Part shown: piece after piece, positions 10,279-21,419 of the stretch
Layout: every line of letters starts with the position of its first letter
How positions within the stretch are numbered: the first letter of the stretch is position 1
Assembly (NCBI GenBank): GCA_963575745.1
Contig: CAUYUJ010019949.1
Coordinates: 1-64,000 of the forward strand
Reading direction: 5' to 3'
Source of the DNA: Prorocentrum cordatum
Taxonomy: Eukaryota > Sar > Dinophyceae > Prorocentrales > Prorocentraceae
Length of the DNA: 64,000 nt
Notes under the pieces: model-generated
Databases searched by the model: none
What the model was told of the DNA's origin: nothing
What the model saw: only the letters and a program-made list of their open reading frames with translations
Position numbers and translations under genes: made by a program

Positions 10279-10585
10279 CCCAGACAGGCTCGCGTCGTTA
10301 AAAGATCAGGGCGGAGGTTTTTCGCCGTTTTCGGCCCCGGGGGGGCCCTCGCCGGGTCCCGGGGCCGTCAATAAACAGCTTGGGACGAAAAACTGGTCCT
10401 CCTCCTCCTCCTCCTCCTCCTCCTCCTCCTCCTCCTCCTCCTCCTCCTCCTCCTCCTCTCTCCTCATTTCTCCTCCTCCTCCCCCTCCTCCTCCTCCTCC
10501 TCCTCCTCCTCCTCCTCCTCCTCCCCGGGAAAGGGTCGAGACTTGCGGGGACGTCCTGAAAAAATCAGGACGTCGCATGTCTGGG
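10279..10585 (+). mobile_element. CCCAGAC-family element split by a TCC expansion
   Basis: The 5' part (10279-10396) and the 3' part (10526-10585) align to the family consensus, and a TCC tract separates them exactly at the TGGTCC/CCGGGAAAGGG position. The 3' end has a perfect 10-bp hairpin, GACGTCCTGA with a 5-nt A loop and TCAGGACGTC, at about 10549-10573. Confidence 0.65.
10397..10525 (+). repeat. TCC microsatellite inside the element
   Basis: About 125 bp of TCC with one short interruption (CTCATTTC), located within the CCCAGAC-family copy. The flanking family sequence contains a short TCC that could have seeded the expansion. Confidence 0.95.
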
Positions 10586-10819
10586 GGCGATGCGCGCAGA
10601 TCTCCGACGATGTGTCAAGGATGGTTCAGGTGCCGAAGCAAGGGAGGCGCAGGTCGGGTTCTGAAGGGGCCCACTGTTCCGAAGGCCCTTCCATGCGTTG
10701 TTCCTCTAGCGCCCATAGCGCGCCCCAAAAAACTTCGTTCCTTCTTTAGCGCTCCTTCTGGTAATAGTTTGACTCTGTGACGTGGAGGAAAATCCTACGA
10801 TGTGTTGTTTTCAGAACTC

Positions 10820-11245
10820 TCGCATTTTGTCCATTACAGGGGACGTTTTCGGGCCCCAGGGCCATCAAAAATAAGCTTTCGCTGGACATCTACCCCAAGG
10901 GAAGGGGTCTGGACCTTTGCGGCCGCGGAATGATGTACCCCCACTTCTGCTCGTTTTCGGCACTCACGGCGAGAGTTGTTCGCAGCTTTCCGCTTGTGGG
11001 GGCCCTCGCCGGGCCCAGGGACCGTCAAAACCGAGTCGGGATGAGAAGCCGGTCCAGGGGAAAGAAGAGTTCAGACGTCCGGGGGGTTCGTGTTGCGGTC
11101 AAGGGTGGTCGATGTGCCCAGACTGGGGCCCTGATTTCCGAAGATCGGAAGAACATCGAGGCGGCCGGTTTTTCACAGCTTTGGGCCTCCGGGGGCCGGT
11201 TTCGGCCCTTGGGGCCGTCAAAACATTGCCCGTGACGAACTACTC
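10820..11245 (+). repeat. Tandem diverged fragments of the CCCAGAC family
   Basis: Three fragments (near 10850-10930, 10950-11085 and 11160-11240) carry the family cores TTTTCGG, GGGGCCCTCGCCGGGCC, CGTCAAAA and GGTCCAGGGGAAAG, but their ends are lost. Confidence 0.5.
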
Positions 11246-11332
11246 GACGCGAGGACCCACATATGTGCATTTGTTTGTAGCAAGGTTATCTTCCCTGGCG
11301 GATACCCCTTGTGATTCCCAAGTGCTAAGCTT

Positions 11333-12392
11333 GCTACCTCGCGGTGGCAGTGGGGCCCTGAAGCGTGAGGAGTCGGAGGAGGAAAACGCGCCTTGCGCTG
11401 GAGACGTCTCTACAATCTGGGCGCGAAAGGGCAAGTGCCCTACCCCCTGGCGGCCCCACCCATGGGGTGCCAAAGTGAAATGCCTGCTACATCGTGGCGA
11501 TCATGGGACTCTGACGGGACAGGAACCGAAGCCAAGCGAGCGCTTCGCTCGAGTCATCCCCCCAATCTGGGCGCGAACGGGCAAGTATGTAACAGCTCCT
11601 GGCGGCTCCCCCTTGGGGCACCCGAGCGGTATGCCTGCTGCATCGCGGTGGCCATGGGCCCTGGCGCGAGAGGAGTCGGGCAGGGCTAATCGAGCGTTTC
11701 TCTCAAGACATCCCCACACTCTGGCCGCTGACGGGCAATCGTGGCACGTGTGACACCTCCTGGCGGCTAACCCCGTGGGGTGCCAAAGGTGAAATACCTG
11801 CCACATCGCGGCCATCATGGGGCCCCGAAAGGACAGGAGCCGAGGGTAAACGAGCGCTTCGCTCGAGACGTCCCCACAATCTGGGCGCGGAGGGGCCAGT
11901 GTAAGACCCCTTGGCGGCTTGATTTGCCCGCTGCATCGCGGTGGGTGAGGTTATTAGTCACGAAAGGAGAGGGGTCGGGAGCGCCAATCGAGCATGTCGC
12001 TCCAGGCGACACCCCCCCGCACTCTGGCTGCGCACGGGCAAGTCTAACACCCCCTCGCGGCTCCTCTTTGGGGTGCCCGGGTGTTTTGCCTGCTACATCG
12101 CAGTGATCAGTGAGTCCTGCGATGAGAGGAAGTCGGGAGGGCCAAACGAGCGTTTTGTTTTGCACGAATCCCATAGGGACGCGAACGGGCGAGCGTAGCA
12201 CCAACTGGCGGCTCCCTCTCGGCGCGCCCGTGCTAGGCCTGCTTCCTCGCGGTGGCCATGGGGCTCTGAAGGGAATGGCAAACGAGCGTTTCGCGCGAGG
12301 CATCCCCGCAAGCTGGGCGAGACCGGGCAAGTGTAACACACCCTGGCGGCTCCACCCTTGGCTCCCGCATACGATGCCTGCTACATCACGGT
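11333..12392 (+). repeat. Degenerate tandem array, about 150-bp unit
   Basis: Seven units start with CTGCTACATCGCGGTGG-like sequence near 11333, 11486, 11636, 11797, 11930, 12090 and 12240, and an eighth start lies at about 12378. Each unit also carries ACGAGCGCTTCGCTCGAG, ATCTGGGCGCGAACGGGCAAG and TGGCGGCTCC blocks. Unit length varies from 133 to 161 bp. Long open frames crossing it are repeat-driven. Confidence 0.85.
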
Positions 12393-12710
12393 GAGCACAT
12401 GCGAGTCCGCTGGAGTCGAGCGAGTCTGAGCTGGTCTGAGTATGAATGACACAGTGTGGGTAACTTTGGGTGTGATTGAGCTTGGGTGTACTTGCATCTG
12501 GGCGAAATGGTCCATGTGTGAGCGGTCTGGGTGTTAGAGCCTGAGTAAAACAAAGCTGAGCTTGAGTGGATCTGAGTGTGAGTGGTCGAGGCAGAAGTGA
12601 GTCTACGAATGAGTGAGTTGGGACTGGGGTAGAGTGAATCTGTGCATGAGTGAGCTTGGGTATGAGCTCGTCTGACTCTGAGTGAGAGAGAGGAAGGAGG
12701 CAGGTGAGTG
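12393..12710 (+). repeat. Degenerate GTGAGT/CTGAG-rich simple repeat
   Basis: TGAGTG, TCTGAG and CTTGGGTG words recur irregularly for about 300 bp. It is bounded by the 150-bp array on the left. Confidence 0.65.
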
Positions 12711-13127
12711 GAGGCGGTGGGGGGCTACACCAATGACAAGAGCCCCACATTTGGGATGTACGGGGAACCCGCCCAGGAGAAGTGGGCCTGGGATCTACAG
12801 TCACCCCGCACGGTAAGGATGGGCAACCTTCCCAAGGGTACCCTTGCATCCTCGCCTCCTTGGTCCATCCTTAACCACCTTCGCTGGCCGCGCCCCGCTC
12901 GAATAGCTTCGAGATGGGCGTCCAAGGCCCTTGCATCCTTATCGCGCATCCTTACTATACTGGTTGACTGTAATTGCTCGAACGAACCGAGACACTGGAT
13001 GTCTTTGTAGGTCAGCGGAGGAAACGTTACCGATATCCTTGCGCCTCCCTTGTCGCCACGGTCCGATTCGTTCCGGGATCCTGGTCACAAGGCGCCGCCG
13101 GAGAAGTCTGGAGAGCAGCGGAACTTG
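12711..13127. other. Unassigned unique-looking segment
   Basis: A minus-strand open frame of 74 codons (12949-12725) has fairly ordinary amino-acid composition. It crosses two copies of an AAGGATGCAAGG motif and has no recognisable domain, so I do not call it a gene. The rest is featureless. Confidence 0.4.
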
Positions 13128-13155
13128 TAGCCGGGCGTGGTCTTACAAGCCCGGC
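13128..13155 (+). repeat. 28-bp boundary sequence, left copy
   Basis: This sequence (core GGGCGTGGTCTTACAAGCCC) recurs in inverted orientation at 25467-25494 with two mismatches. The two copies bracket the whole 13.1-25.5 kb duplicated block. Confidence 0.8.
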
Positions 13156-13339
13156 TGCTCGATGGATTTTGCGTTGCCTCCGCTTCCGCTTCCAGATGCG
13201 TGGCCCCGCAGCTGCCTCAGGGCCGCGCCCAGCCCCCGCAGGCCCCGCCCCAGCAGAGCCAGCCCAGCCCCCAGGAAGCTCCAGTTGTCCCCAGGGGGCG
13301 GGGGGTGCGCGGGGCCGTCCTGCGCTCCCAAGCAGGCCC

Positions 13340-13655
13340 CAAAGGCACCATCAGGAATGGGGCCCCCATGCAAGGTGGGCGCCTGGCACAGGGCCCCCCT
13401 GTCAGACGCAGATGCGCGCTACCCTCTGGTGTGCCTGCAAGGCCTTGAGGCTGCAGCCCTCACCAGGACAAAAATGCAAAACAAATAGGGGGCGCTGCCC
13501 CTGCTGCTGCTGCTTCTGCTTCCCCCCCCCCCCGCTTGCCTGAGGCAACGCAGTGAAATGGGAAAATGCAATAGAACGGGGCGAGCAGACTAAGCCCACA
13601 CCCCCCCTTCCCTGAAATAATATCGACATTGTAGTAAAATGGGGCAATCTCCCAT
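13340..13655 (-). repeat. Compact inverted copy of the duplicated unit
   Basis: The part 13371-13490 is the reverse complement of the unit start at 18181-18300. The part 13534-13652 is the reverse complement of the segment at about 13915-14040. In this copy the two parts are joined through a short CAGCAGCAG tract with no minisatellites between them. It may show the unit before its internal repeats expanded, or a deleted version of it. Confidence 0.7.
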
Positions 13656-13879
13656 ACTCCGGGGGCCCTTCGGTTTCATCCAGGGGCCCCGAATTTTTCT
13701 TGCCTCTGCGCAGCGCGTCCCCGCACACGGCGCTCATTTATCTAAATTCCAGAATTCCTCGGTACGCAAAGCTCTACAGAGATCAAAAAGGCTTTACTTG
13801 CACAGAATCCTTTCTACAGTGATTTCCCCTGAAATGTCACTGTCAATGCCATGACAACCTCCAGCAAGTAGGCCCCACA

Positions 13880-13950
13880 GGCACCACCAGGAATTGAACC
13901 CAAGAAGGTCAGAATGTGGGAGGTGAAATGCCCCATTTGACTACGATGTC
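13880..13950 (-). other. tRNA-like segment with A and B boxes (copy A)
   Basis: On the minus strand, an A box (TAGTCAAATGG) and a B box (GGTTCAATTCC) lie with the same spacing as in a true tRNA. A T-stem (TTGGG/CCTGG) with a 7-nt loop TTCAATT can form, and the outer 7-nt segments GACATCG and TGGTGCC pair at most positions. The anticodon stem does not pair convincingly, so this is a tRNA-derived or SINE-head sequence rather than a working tRNA. Three related copies exist in this window. Confidence 0.5.
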
Positions 13951-14186
13951 GATATTCTTCCAAGGAAGGGGGGGTTATTGCGTAGTCTGCTCGCCCTATT
14001 CTATTGCACTTTCCCATTTCACTGCGTTGCCTCAGGCAGGCGGGGGGAGGGGAGGAGATGCCTGTGTCTGCTGTGCCTGTGCCTGCTGTGCCCAGAAGCC
14101 AAGGACCTTGCGGCCCCAAGCTCGCTGGCGCCATCAATTCAGGGTCTCCTGGAAAGCCTCTGGAGGCTGCGGGGGCGCCTAGCGCT

Positions 14187-14425
14187 TAGCAGGCGTGGGG
14201 GCGGGCCCACCCCCCGTGGGCCCGCGCCTGGCAGGCGTGGGCGCGGGCCCACCTCCCGCAGGCCCGCGCCTGGCAGGCGTGGGGGCGGACCCACTTCCCG
14301 CGGGCCCGTGCCTAGCAGGCGTGGGAGCGGGCCCACCCCCCCGCGGGGCCCGCGCTTAGCAGGCGCGGGGGCGGGCCCACCTTCCGTGGGCCCGCGCCTA
14401 GCAGGCGCGGGGGCGGGCCCGCTCA
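14187..14425. repeat. 42-bp GC-rich minisatellite, short array (A)
   Basis: Units of about 42 bp with the core GCGCCTAGCAGGCG and flanking GGGCCCACC/GGGCCCGC. Each unit contains an inverted repeat able to fold (GGGCCCGCGCCT paired with AGGCG-C-GGG). The 42-bp length keeps frames open, giving spurious 14-residue protein repeats in several frames. Confidence 0.92.
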
Positions 14426-14654
14426 GGAAGTTCCAGTGCATTCGATTGTATCCACGGCTGCGCATGGTGCGGTGGGGGGAGTGAGGCAAAATGTCAAAGC
14501 GGCTGATGGGAAAGTGACGCTCATCGGCGCCCAGGTCGGCAGGGCGAGCCTAGGCTTGCCCTAGTGCAAGCCTCGGGTAGGCGCAGGGCAGGCGTAGGGT
14601 AAGCCTAGGGTAGGCTTGGGGTAGGCGTGGGGCAAGCTTCGGGTAAGCACGTGC
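14426..14654. other. Spacer between minisatellite arrays (A)
   Basis: A unique segment (including TTCCAGTGCATTCGATTG) is followed by a short AGCCTAGGGTA-type array from about 14545. It is conserved in copies B and C. Confidence 0.7.
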
Positions 14655-15650
14655 TCGGACCCACCCCCCGTGGGCGCGCGCCCAGCAGGCGTGGGAGCGG
14701 GCCCACCTCCCGTGGGTCCGCGCCTGGCAGGCGCGGGGGCGGGCCCACCTCCCGCAGGCCCGCGCCTGGCAGGCGTGGGAGCGGGCCCGCCGCCCGCGGG
14801 CCCGCGCCTAGCAGGCGTGGGAGCGGCCCGTGGGCCCGCGCTTGGCAGGCGTGGGGGCGGGCCCACCCCCCGCGGGCCCGCGCCTAGCAGGCGCGTGAGC
14901 GGGCCCACCTCCCGCGGGCCCGCGCGCCAGCAGGCGTGGGAGCGGGCCCACCCCCCGTGGGCCCGCGCTTAGCAGGCTTGGGCGCGGAACACCTCCCGCG
15001 GGCCCGCGCCTAGCAGGCGCGGGAGCGGGCCCACCTCCCGTGGGCCCGCGCCTAGCAGGCGCGGGCGCGGGCCCACCTCCCGTGGGCCCGCGCCTAGCAA
15101 GCGTGGGAGTGGGCCCGCATCCCGCAGGCCCGCGCCTAGCAGGCGCGGGGGCGGGCCCGCCGCCCGCGGGCCCAAGCTTAGCAGGCGTGGGAGCGGGCCC
15201 GCCTCCCGCGGGCCCGCGCTCAGCAGGCTTGGGAGCGGGCCCGCCTCCCGTGGGCCCGCGCTTAGCAGGCGTGGGCGCGGGCCCACTTCCCGCAGGCCCG
15301 CGCCTGGCAGGCGTGGGAGCGGGCCCACCCCCCGCGGGCCCGCACCTAGCAGGCGTGGGAGCGGGCCCACCTCCCGCGGGCCCAAGCTTAGCAGGCTTGG
15401 GGGCGGGCCCACCTCCCTTGGGCCCGCGCCTAGCAGGCGTGGGGGCGGGCCCACCCCCCGCGGGCCCGCGCCCAGCAGGCGTGGGAGCGGGCCCACCTCC
15501 TGGGATACCCGCGCCTAGCAGGCGTGGGGGCGGGCCCACCTCCCGTGGGCCCGCGCCTGGCAGGCGTGGGGGCGGGCCCACCTCCCGTGGGCCCGCGCCT
15601 AGCAGGCGCGCGAGTGGGCCCACCTCCCGTGGAGCGGGCCGCGCGGTGCG
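14655..15650. repeat. 42-bp GC-rich minisatellite, long array (A)
   Basis: About 23 units of the 42-bp repeat, each with the GCGCCTAGCAGGCG core and GGGCCC ends. The predicted 311-residue and longer frames on both strands translate the same repeat and are not supported as genes. Confidence 0.95.
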
Positions 15651-15659
15651 GGGGGGGGG

Positions 15660-15741
15660 GGGCGGAGTTGAACCCAGCCACGCCAGGCGCCCTGCCAGGC
15701 GAAGTCTAATCGAGAGACCTGGCCGCTGCACCATGTCTTGC
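15660..15741 (-). other. tRNA-Ser-like segment (anticodon CGA), copy A
   Basis: The minus strand has an A box (TGGTGCAGCGG, 15723-15733), a five-pair anticodon stem (GGTCT/AGACT) around the 7-nt loop CTCGATT with anticodon CGA, a long variable region and a B box (GGTTCAACTCC, 15664-15674). The CGA anticodon plus a long variable arm fits serine tRNA. The acceptor stem and outer T-stem do not pair and run into a poly-C tract, so it is probably a relic or a promoter-bearing SINE head. Confidence 0.45.
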
Positions 15742-15844
15742 ATATTCCTATGGGCCCGCCCCCCCGCATTCCTGCCCCTTCAATGCAGCCCGCGCTCGGG
15801 GGGAGGGGGGGCGGGCCTGCCCCCCGCGGGCCCGTCACCGCCTA

Positions 15845-16684
15845 GGGTGAGCGCAGGGCAAATCGCAGGGCAGGCCAAAAGGCAAGCCCAGGCTAAGCTA
15901 AGGGTAGGCTTAGGGTAGGCCTAGGCCAGGCTTACTGCAAGCGCAGGGCGAGCCCAGGGCAGGCGCAAGTTAAGCCAAAAGTCGGCTTCAGGTAAGCTTC
16001 GGGCAGGCTGGGAGGCTTAGGGCAAGCCTGGGGCACGCTTAGGGTAAGCCTAGGGTAGGCCCAGGGCAAGCCCAGGGCAAGCCCAGAGCAAGCCCGAGGT
16101 AAGCCCAGAGAAGGTTAAAGGCAAGCTCAGGGTAAGCGCAGGGCAAGCCTAGGGTTAATTAAGTCGAGGGGAGGCCAAAGGTAGCACCAAGGCAAGCCCA
16201 AGGTAAGCCCAGGGTAGGCCTGGGGTAAGCCCAAGGCAAGCGAAAGGCAAGCCTAAGGTAAGCCTAGGGTAAGCTTAAGGTAGGCCTGGGGCAGGCTTCA
16301 GGCAAGCTTGAGGCAAGCTTGGGGCAAGCCCAGGGTAAGCCTAGGGTGGGCCTAGGGCAAGCCTAGGGCACGCCCAGGGTAAGTTCAATGTAGGCTTAAA
16401 GTGGGCTTGGGGCATGCCTATGGCGCGCTTAGGTTAAGCCCAGGGCGGGCGTAAAGTAAGCGTAGGGTAAGCCTAGGGTAAGCTTAGTGCGAGCCCAGGC
16501 TTACCCCAGGGCAAGCCTCGGGTAAGCCCAAGTTAGACGTAAGGTAAGCGTGGGGTAAGCCAAGGGTAGGCTTAGGGTAGGCGCGGGGCAAGCCTCGGGC
16601 AAGCCCAAGTCAAGCCGAAGGCAAGCCGAAAGCAAGCTTAGGGTAGGCCCAGGGTAAGTTTAAAGTAGGCCTCGGGTAAGCCGA
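15845..16684 (+). repeat. 11-bp minisatellite AGCCTAGGGTA (A)
   Basis: About 75 degenerate units of an 11-bp repeat with variants such as AGCCCAGGGCA. It recalls TTTAGGG telomere repeats, but the period and the core differ. Confidence 0.88.
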
Positions 16685-17400
<716 letters not shown>

Positions 17401-18160
17401 GGTGGTAGTGGCGGTGGGAGTAGTGGTTGCAGTGGTGGTGGTAGTGGTGGCGGTCGTCGTCGTCGTCGTCGTCGTGGTGGTGGTGGTGGTGGTGGTGGCG
17501 GTGGCGGTGGCGTGCGCGGTGGCAGCAGTGGTGGCAGCGGTGGCGGCAGCCGTGGTGGGGGCGGTGGCTGTCGTCGCCGCGGTGTTGGTAGTGGGTCTGC
17601 ATGGGCGGCGGCGGCGGCGGTGGCGGTGGCGGCAGCAGCGGCGGCGGCGAGCGCGGCCGCCACTGGGGCTGAAGAGGATCTGGGGGCCGCGGTGTTGGGT
17701 GCCTCGGGCAAGCGGCGGCGGCGGGCGGTGGCGGCAGGGCCGCCAGCGGCAGTGGGAATGATTGTGGTGTAGGCGGCGGGGGCGGGCGGGGCGGGTGGTG
17801 GGGCCGTGGCGGGGGCAGTGTTCGCAGCTGCGGCGGGGGCGGAGATGGTGGCGGGGCAGTGCTGGGCGGGGGGCGAGGGGCGGTGGCTGCGGTGGTGGTA
17901 GTGGCTGCGGCGTGCCCGGGGCAGGCGCGTTTGTTTGTTTGCTGGCCAGTGGCGGTGGAGGGTTGGTTCTCGCTGGCGGGTTAGCGGCGGGGGGTGGTGG
18001 CTGTCGGCGCAGCAGTGGCGGCGGCGGCGGCGGGCCTGGGTGGCAATGCCAGAGGCAGCGGCAGGGGTGGCGGCTGCGGCGGCAGCGGTGGCGGCGGCTT
18101 ACGCAGTGGTGGCGGTGGCGGTGGCCACGCTTGTGGCAGCAATGGCCAGCAGCAGCAGCA
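17401..18160. repeat. GGT/GGC-rich block (A)
   Basis: GGT, GGC and CGG triplets dominate for about 750 bp. Ala-, Gly- or Val-rich frames run through it without a recognisable domain. The block is duplicated in copy B. Confidence 0.8.
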
Positions 18161-18531
18161 GCAGGGGCAGCGCCCCCTATTTGTTTTGCATTTTTGTCCC
18201 AGTGAGGGCTGAAGCCTCAAGGCCTTGCAGGCACACCAGAGGGTAGCGCGCATCTGCGCCTGACAGGGGGGCCCTGTGCCAGGCGCCTACCTTGCATGGG
18301 GGCCCCAGGGGGCCCTTCGGTTTCATCCAGGGGCCCCGAATTGGGGATTTCTTGCCTCTGCGCAGCGCGTCCCCGCACACGGCGCTCATGTATCTAAATT
18401 CCAGAATTCCTCGGTACGCAAAGCTCTACAGAGATCAAAAAGGCTTTACTTGCACAGAATCCTTTCTACAGTGATTTCCCCTGAAATGTCGCTGTCAATG
18501 CCATGACAACCTCCAGCAAGTAGGCCCCACA

Positions 18532-18602
18532 GGCACCACCAGGAATTGAACCCAAGAAGGTCAGAATGTGGGAGGTGAAATGCCCCATTTGACTACGATG
18601 TC
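18532..18602 (-). other. tRNA-like segment with A and B boxes (copy B)
   Basis: Identical to copy A over the A box, B box, T-arm and outer paired segments. Confidence 0.5.
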
Positions 18603-18849
18603 GATATTCTTCCAAGGAAGGGGGGGTTGGTTTTATTGCGTAGTCTGTGCTCGCCCTATTTCTATTGCACTTTCCATCTTTGGGGCGTTGCCTAGGCAGG
18701 CGGCCCGAGTGTGAGGAGATGCTGTGTCTGCTGTGCCTGTGCCTGCTGTGCCCAGAAGCCAAGGACCTTGCGGCCCCAAGCTCGCTGGCGCCATCAATTC
18801 AGGGTCTCCTGGAAAGCCTCTGGAGGCTGCGGGGGCGCCTAGCGCTTAG

Positions 18850-19085
18850 CAGGCGTGGGGGCGGGCCACCCCCCGTGGGCCCGCGCCTGGCAGGCGTGGG
18901 CGCGGGCCCACCTCCCGCAGGCCCGCGCCTGGCAGGCGTGGGGGCGGACCCACTTCCCGCGGGCCCGTGCCTAGCAGGCGTGGGAGCGGGCCCACCCCCC
19001 CGCGGGGCCCGCGCTTAGCAGGCGCGGGGGCGGGCCCACCTTCCGTGGGCCCGCGCCTAGCAGGCGCAGGGGCGGGCCCCCTCAG
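18850..19085. repeat. 42-bp minisatellite, short array (B)
   Basis: Same units and order as at 14187-14425, with a one-base deletion in the first unit. Confidence 0.92.
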
Positions 19086-19327
19086 GAAGTTCCAGTGCAT
19101 TCGATTGTATCCACGGCTGCGCATGGTGCGGTGGGGGGAGTGAGGCAAAATGTCAAAGCGGCTGATGGGAAAGTGACGCTCATCGGCGCCCAGGACGGCA
19201 GGGCGAGCCTAGGCTTGCCCTAGTGCAAGCCTCGGGTAGGCGCAGGGCAGGAGTAGGGGGTAAGCCTAGGGTAGGTTGGGGTAGGCGTGGGCATGCTTTA
19301 TCCTCTTTGCGGGTAAGACGTTGCTCA

Positions 19328-20335
19328 GGGACCCACCCCCCGTGGGCGCGCGCCCAGCAGGCGTGGGAGCGGGCCCACCTCCCGTGGGTCCGCGCCTGGC
19401 AGGCGCGGGGGCGGGCCCACCTCCCGCTGGCCCGCGCCTGGCAGGCGTGGGAGCGGGCCCGCCGCCCGCGGGCCCGCGCCTAGCAGGCGTGGGCGCGGGC
19501 CCACCGCCCGTGGGCCCGCGCTTGGCAGGCGTGGGGGCGGGCCCACCCCCCGCGGGCCCGCGCCTAGCAGGCGCGTGGGCGGGCCCACCTCCCGCGGGCC
19601 CGCGCGCCAGCAGGCGTGGGAGCGGGCCCACCCCCCGTGGGCCCGCGCTTAGCAGGCTTGGGCGCGGAACACCTCCCGCGGGCCCGCGCCTAGCAGGCGC
19701 GGGAGCGGGCCCACCGCCCGTGGGCCCGCGCCTAGCAGGCGCGGGCGCGGGCCCACCTCCCGTGGGCCCGCGCCTAGCAAGCGTGGGAGTGGGCCCGCAT
19801 CCCGCAGGCCCGCGCCTAGCAGGCGCGGGGGCGGGCCCGCCGCCCGCGGGCCCAAGCATAGCAGGCGTGGGAGCGGGCCCGCCTCCCGCGGGCCCGCGCT
19901 CAGCAGGCTTGGGAGCGGGCCCGCCTCCCGTGGGCCCGCGCTTAGCAGGCGTGGGCGCGGGCTCACTTCCCGCAGGCCCGCGCCTGGCAGGCGTGGGAGC
20001 GGGCCCACCCCCCGCGGGCCCGCACCTAGCAGGCGTGGGAGCGGGCCCACCTCTCGCGGGCCCAAGCTTAGCAGGCTTGGGGGCGGGCCCACCTCCCTTG
20101 GGCCCGCGCCTAGCAGGCGTGGGGGCGGGCCCACCCCCCGCGGGCCCGCGCCCAGCAGGCGTGGGAGCGGGCCCACCTCCAGGGATGCCCGCGCCTAGCA
20201 GGCGTGGGGGCGGGCCCACCTCCCGTGGGCCCGCGCCTGGCAGGCGTGGGGGCGGGCCCACCTCCCGTGGGCCCGCGCCTAGCAGGCGCGCGAGCGGGCC
20301 CACCTCCCGTGGAGCGGGCCGCGCGGGGCGGGGGG
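19328..20335. repeat. 42-bp minisatellite, long array (B)
   Basis: About 24 units aligned unit by unit with the array in copy A. One truncated unit of A is complete here. Open frames of more than 350 codons exist on both strands, which itself shows they are produced by the repeat period. Confidence 0.95.
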
Positions 20336-20341
20336 GGGGGT

Positions 20342-20423
20342 GGGCGGAGTTGAACCCAGCCACGCCAGGCGCCCTGCCAGGCGAAGTCTAATCGAGGGAC
20401 CTGGCCGCTGCACCATGTCTTGC
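20342..20423 (-). other. tRNA-Ser-like segment (anticodon CGA), copy B
   Basis: Same features as the copy at 15660-15741. One substitution weakens the anticodon stem, so the copy shows no sign of selection to stay a tRNA. Confidence 0.4.
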
Positions 20424-20524
20424 ATATTCCTATGGGCCCGCCTCCCCGCATTCCTGCCCCTTCAATGCAGCCCGCGCTCGGGGGGGGGGGGGGCGGGCCT
20501 GCCCCCCGTGGGCCCGTCACCGCC

Positions 20525-21362
20525 TAGGGTGAGCGCAGGGCAAATCGCAGGGCAGGCCAAAAGGCAAGCCCAGGCTAAGCGAAGGGTAGGCTTAGGGTAG
20601 GCCTAGGCCAGGCTTACTGCAAGCGCAGGGCGAGCCCAGGGCAGGCGCAAGTTAAGCCAAAAGTCGGCTTCAGGTAAGCTTCGGGCAGGCTTGGGGGCTT
20701 AGGGCAAGCCTGGGGCACGCTTAGGGTAAGCCTAGGGTAGGCCCAGGGCAAGCCCAGGGCAAGCCCAGAGCAAGCCCGAGGTAAGCCCAGAGAAGGTTAA
20801 AGGCAAGCTCAGGGTAAGCGCAGGGCAAGCCTAGGGTTAATTAAGTCGAGGGGAGGCCTAAGGTAGCACCAAGGCAAGCCCAAGGTAAGCCCAGGGTAGG
20901 CCTGAGGTAAGCCCAAGGCAAGCGAAAGGCAAGCCTAAGGTAAGCCTAGGGTAAGGTCAAGGTAGGCCTGGGGCAGGCTTCAGGCAAGCTTGAGGCAAGC
21001 TTGGGGCAAGCCCGGGGTAAGCCTAGGGTGGGCCTAGGGCCTAGGGCACGCCCAGGGTAAGTTCAAGGTAGGCTTAAAGTGGGCTTGGGGCATGCCTATG
21101 GCGCGCTTAGGCTAAGCCCAGGGCGGGCGTAAAGTAAGCGTAGGGTAAGCCTAGGGTAAGCTTAGGGCGAGCCCAGGCTTACCCCAGGGCAAGCCTCGGG
21201 TAAGCCCAAGTTAGACGTAAGGTAAGCGTGGGGTGAGCCTAGGGTAGGCTTAGGGTAGGCGCGGGGCAAGCCTCGGGCAAGCCCAAGTCAAGCCGAAGGC
21301 AAGCCGAAAGCAAGCTTAGGGTAGGCCCAGGGTAAGTTTAAAGTAGGCCTCGGGTAAGCCGA
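20525..21362 (+). repeat. 11-bp minisatellite AGCCTAGGGTA (B)
   Basis: Aligned copy of 15845-16684 with scattered substitutions and one small deletion. Confidence 0.88.
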
Positions 21363-21387
21363 GTAGTCGTAGTATTAGTGGCAGTAA

Positions 21388-21419
<32 letters not shown>

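Noticed and set aside
12725-12949. Minus frame of 74 codons with ordinary composition
   Set aside because: It spans internal AAGGATGCAAGG repeats, is short and has no recognisable motif.
13880-13950. Functional tRNA gene
   Set aside because: The A and B boxes and T-arm are good, but the anticodon stem does not pair, so it is annotated only as tRNA-like.
15845-16684. Telomeric repeat (TTTAGGG-like words)
   Set aside because: The period is 11 bp and the core is AGCCTAGGGTA, without exact TTTAGGG arrays. It lies inside a duplicated composite unit rather than at an end.
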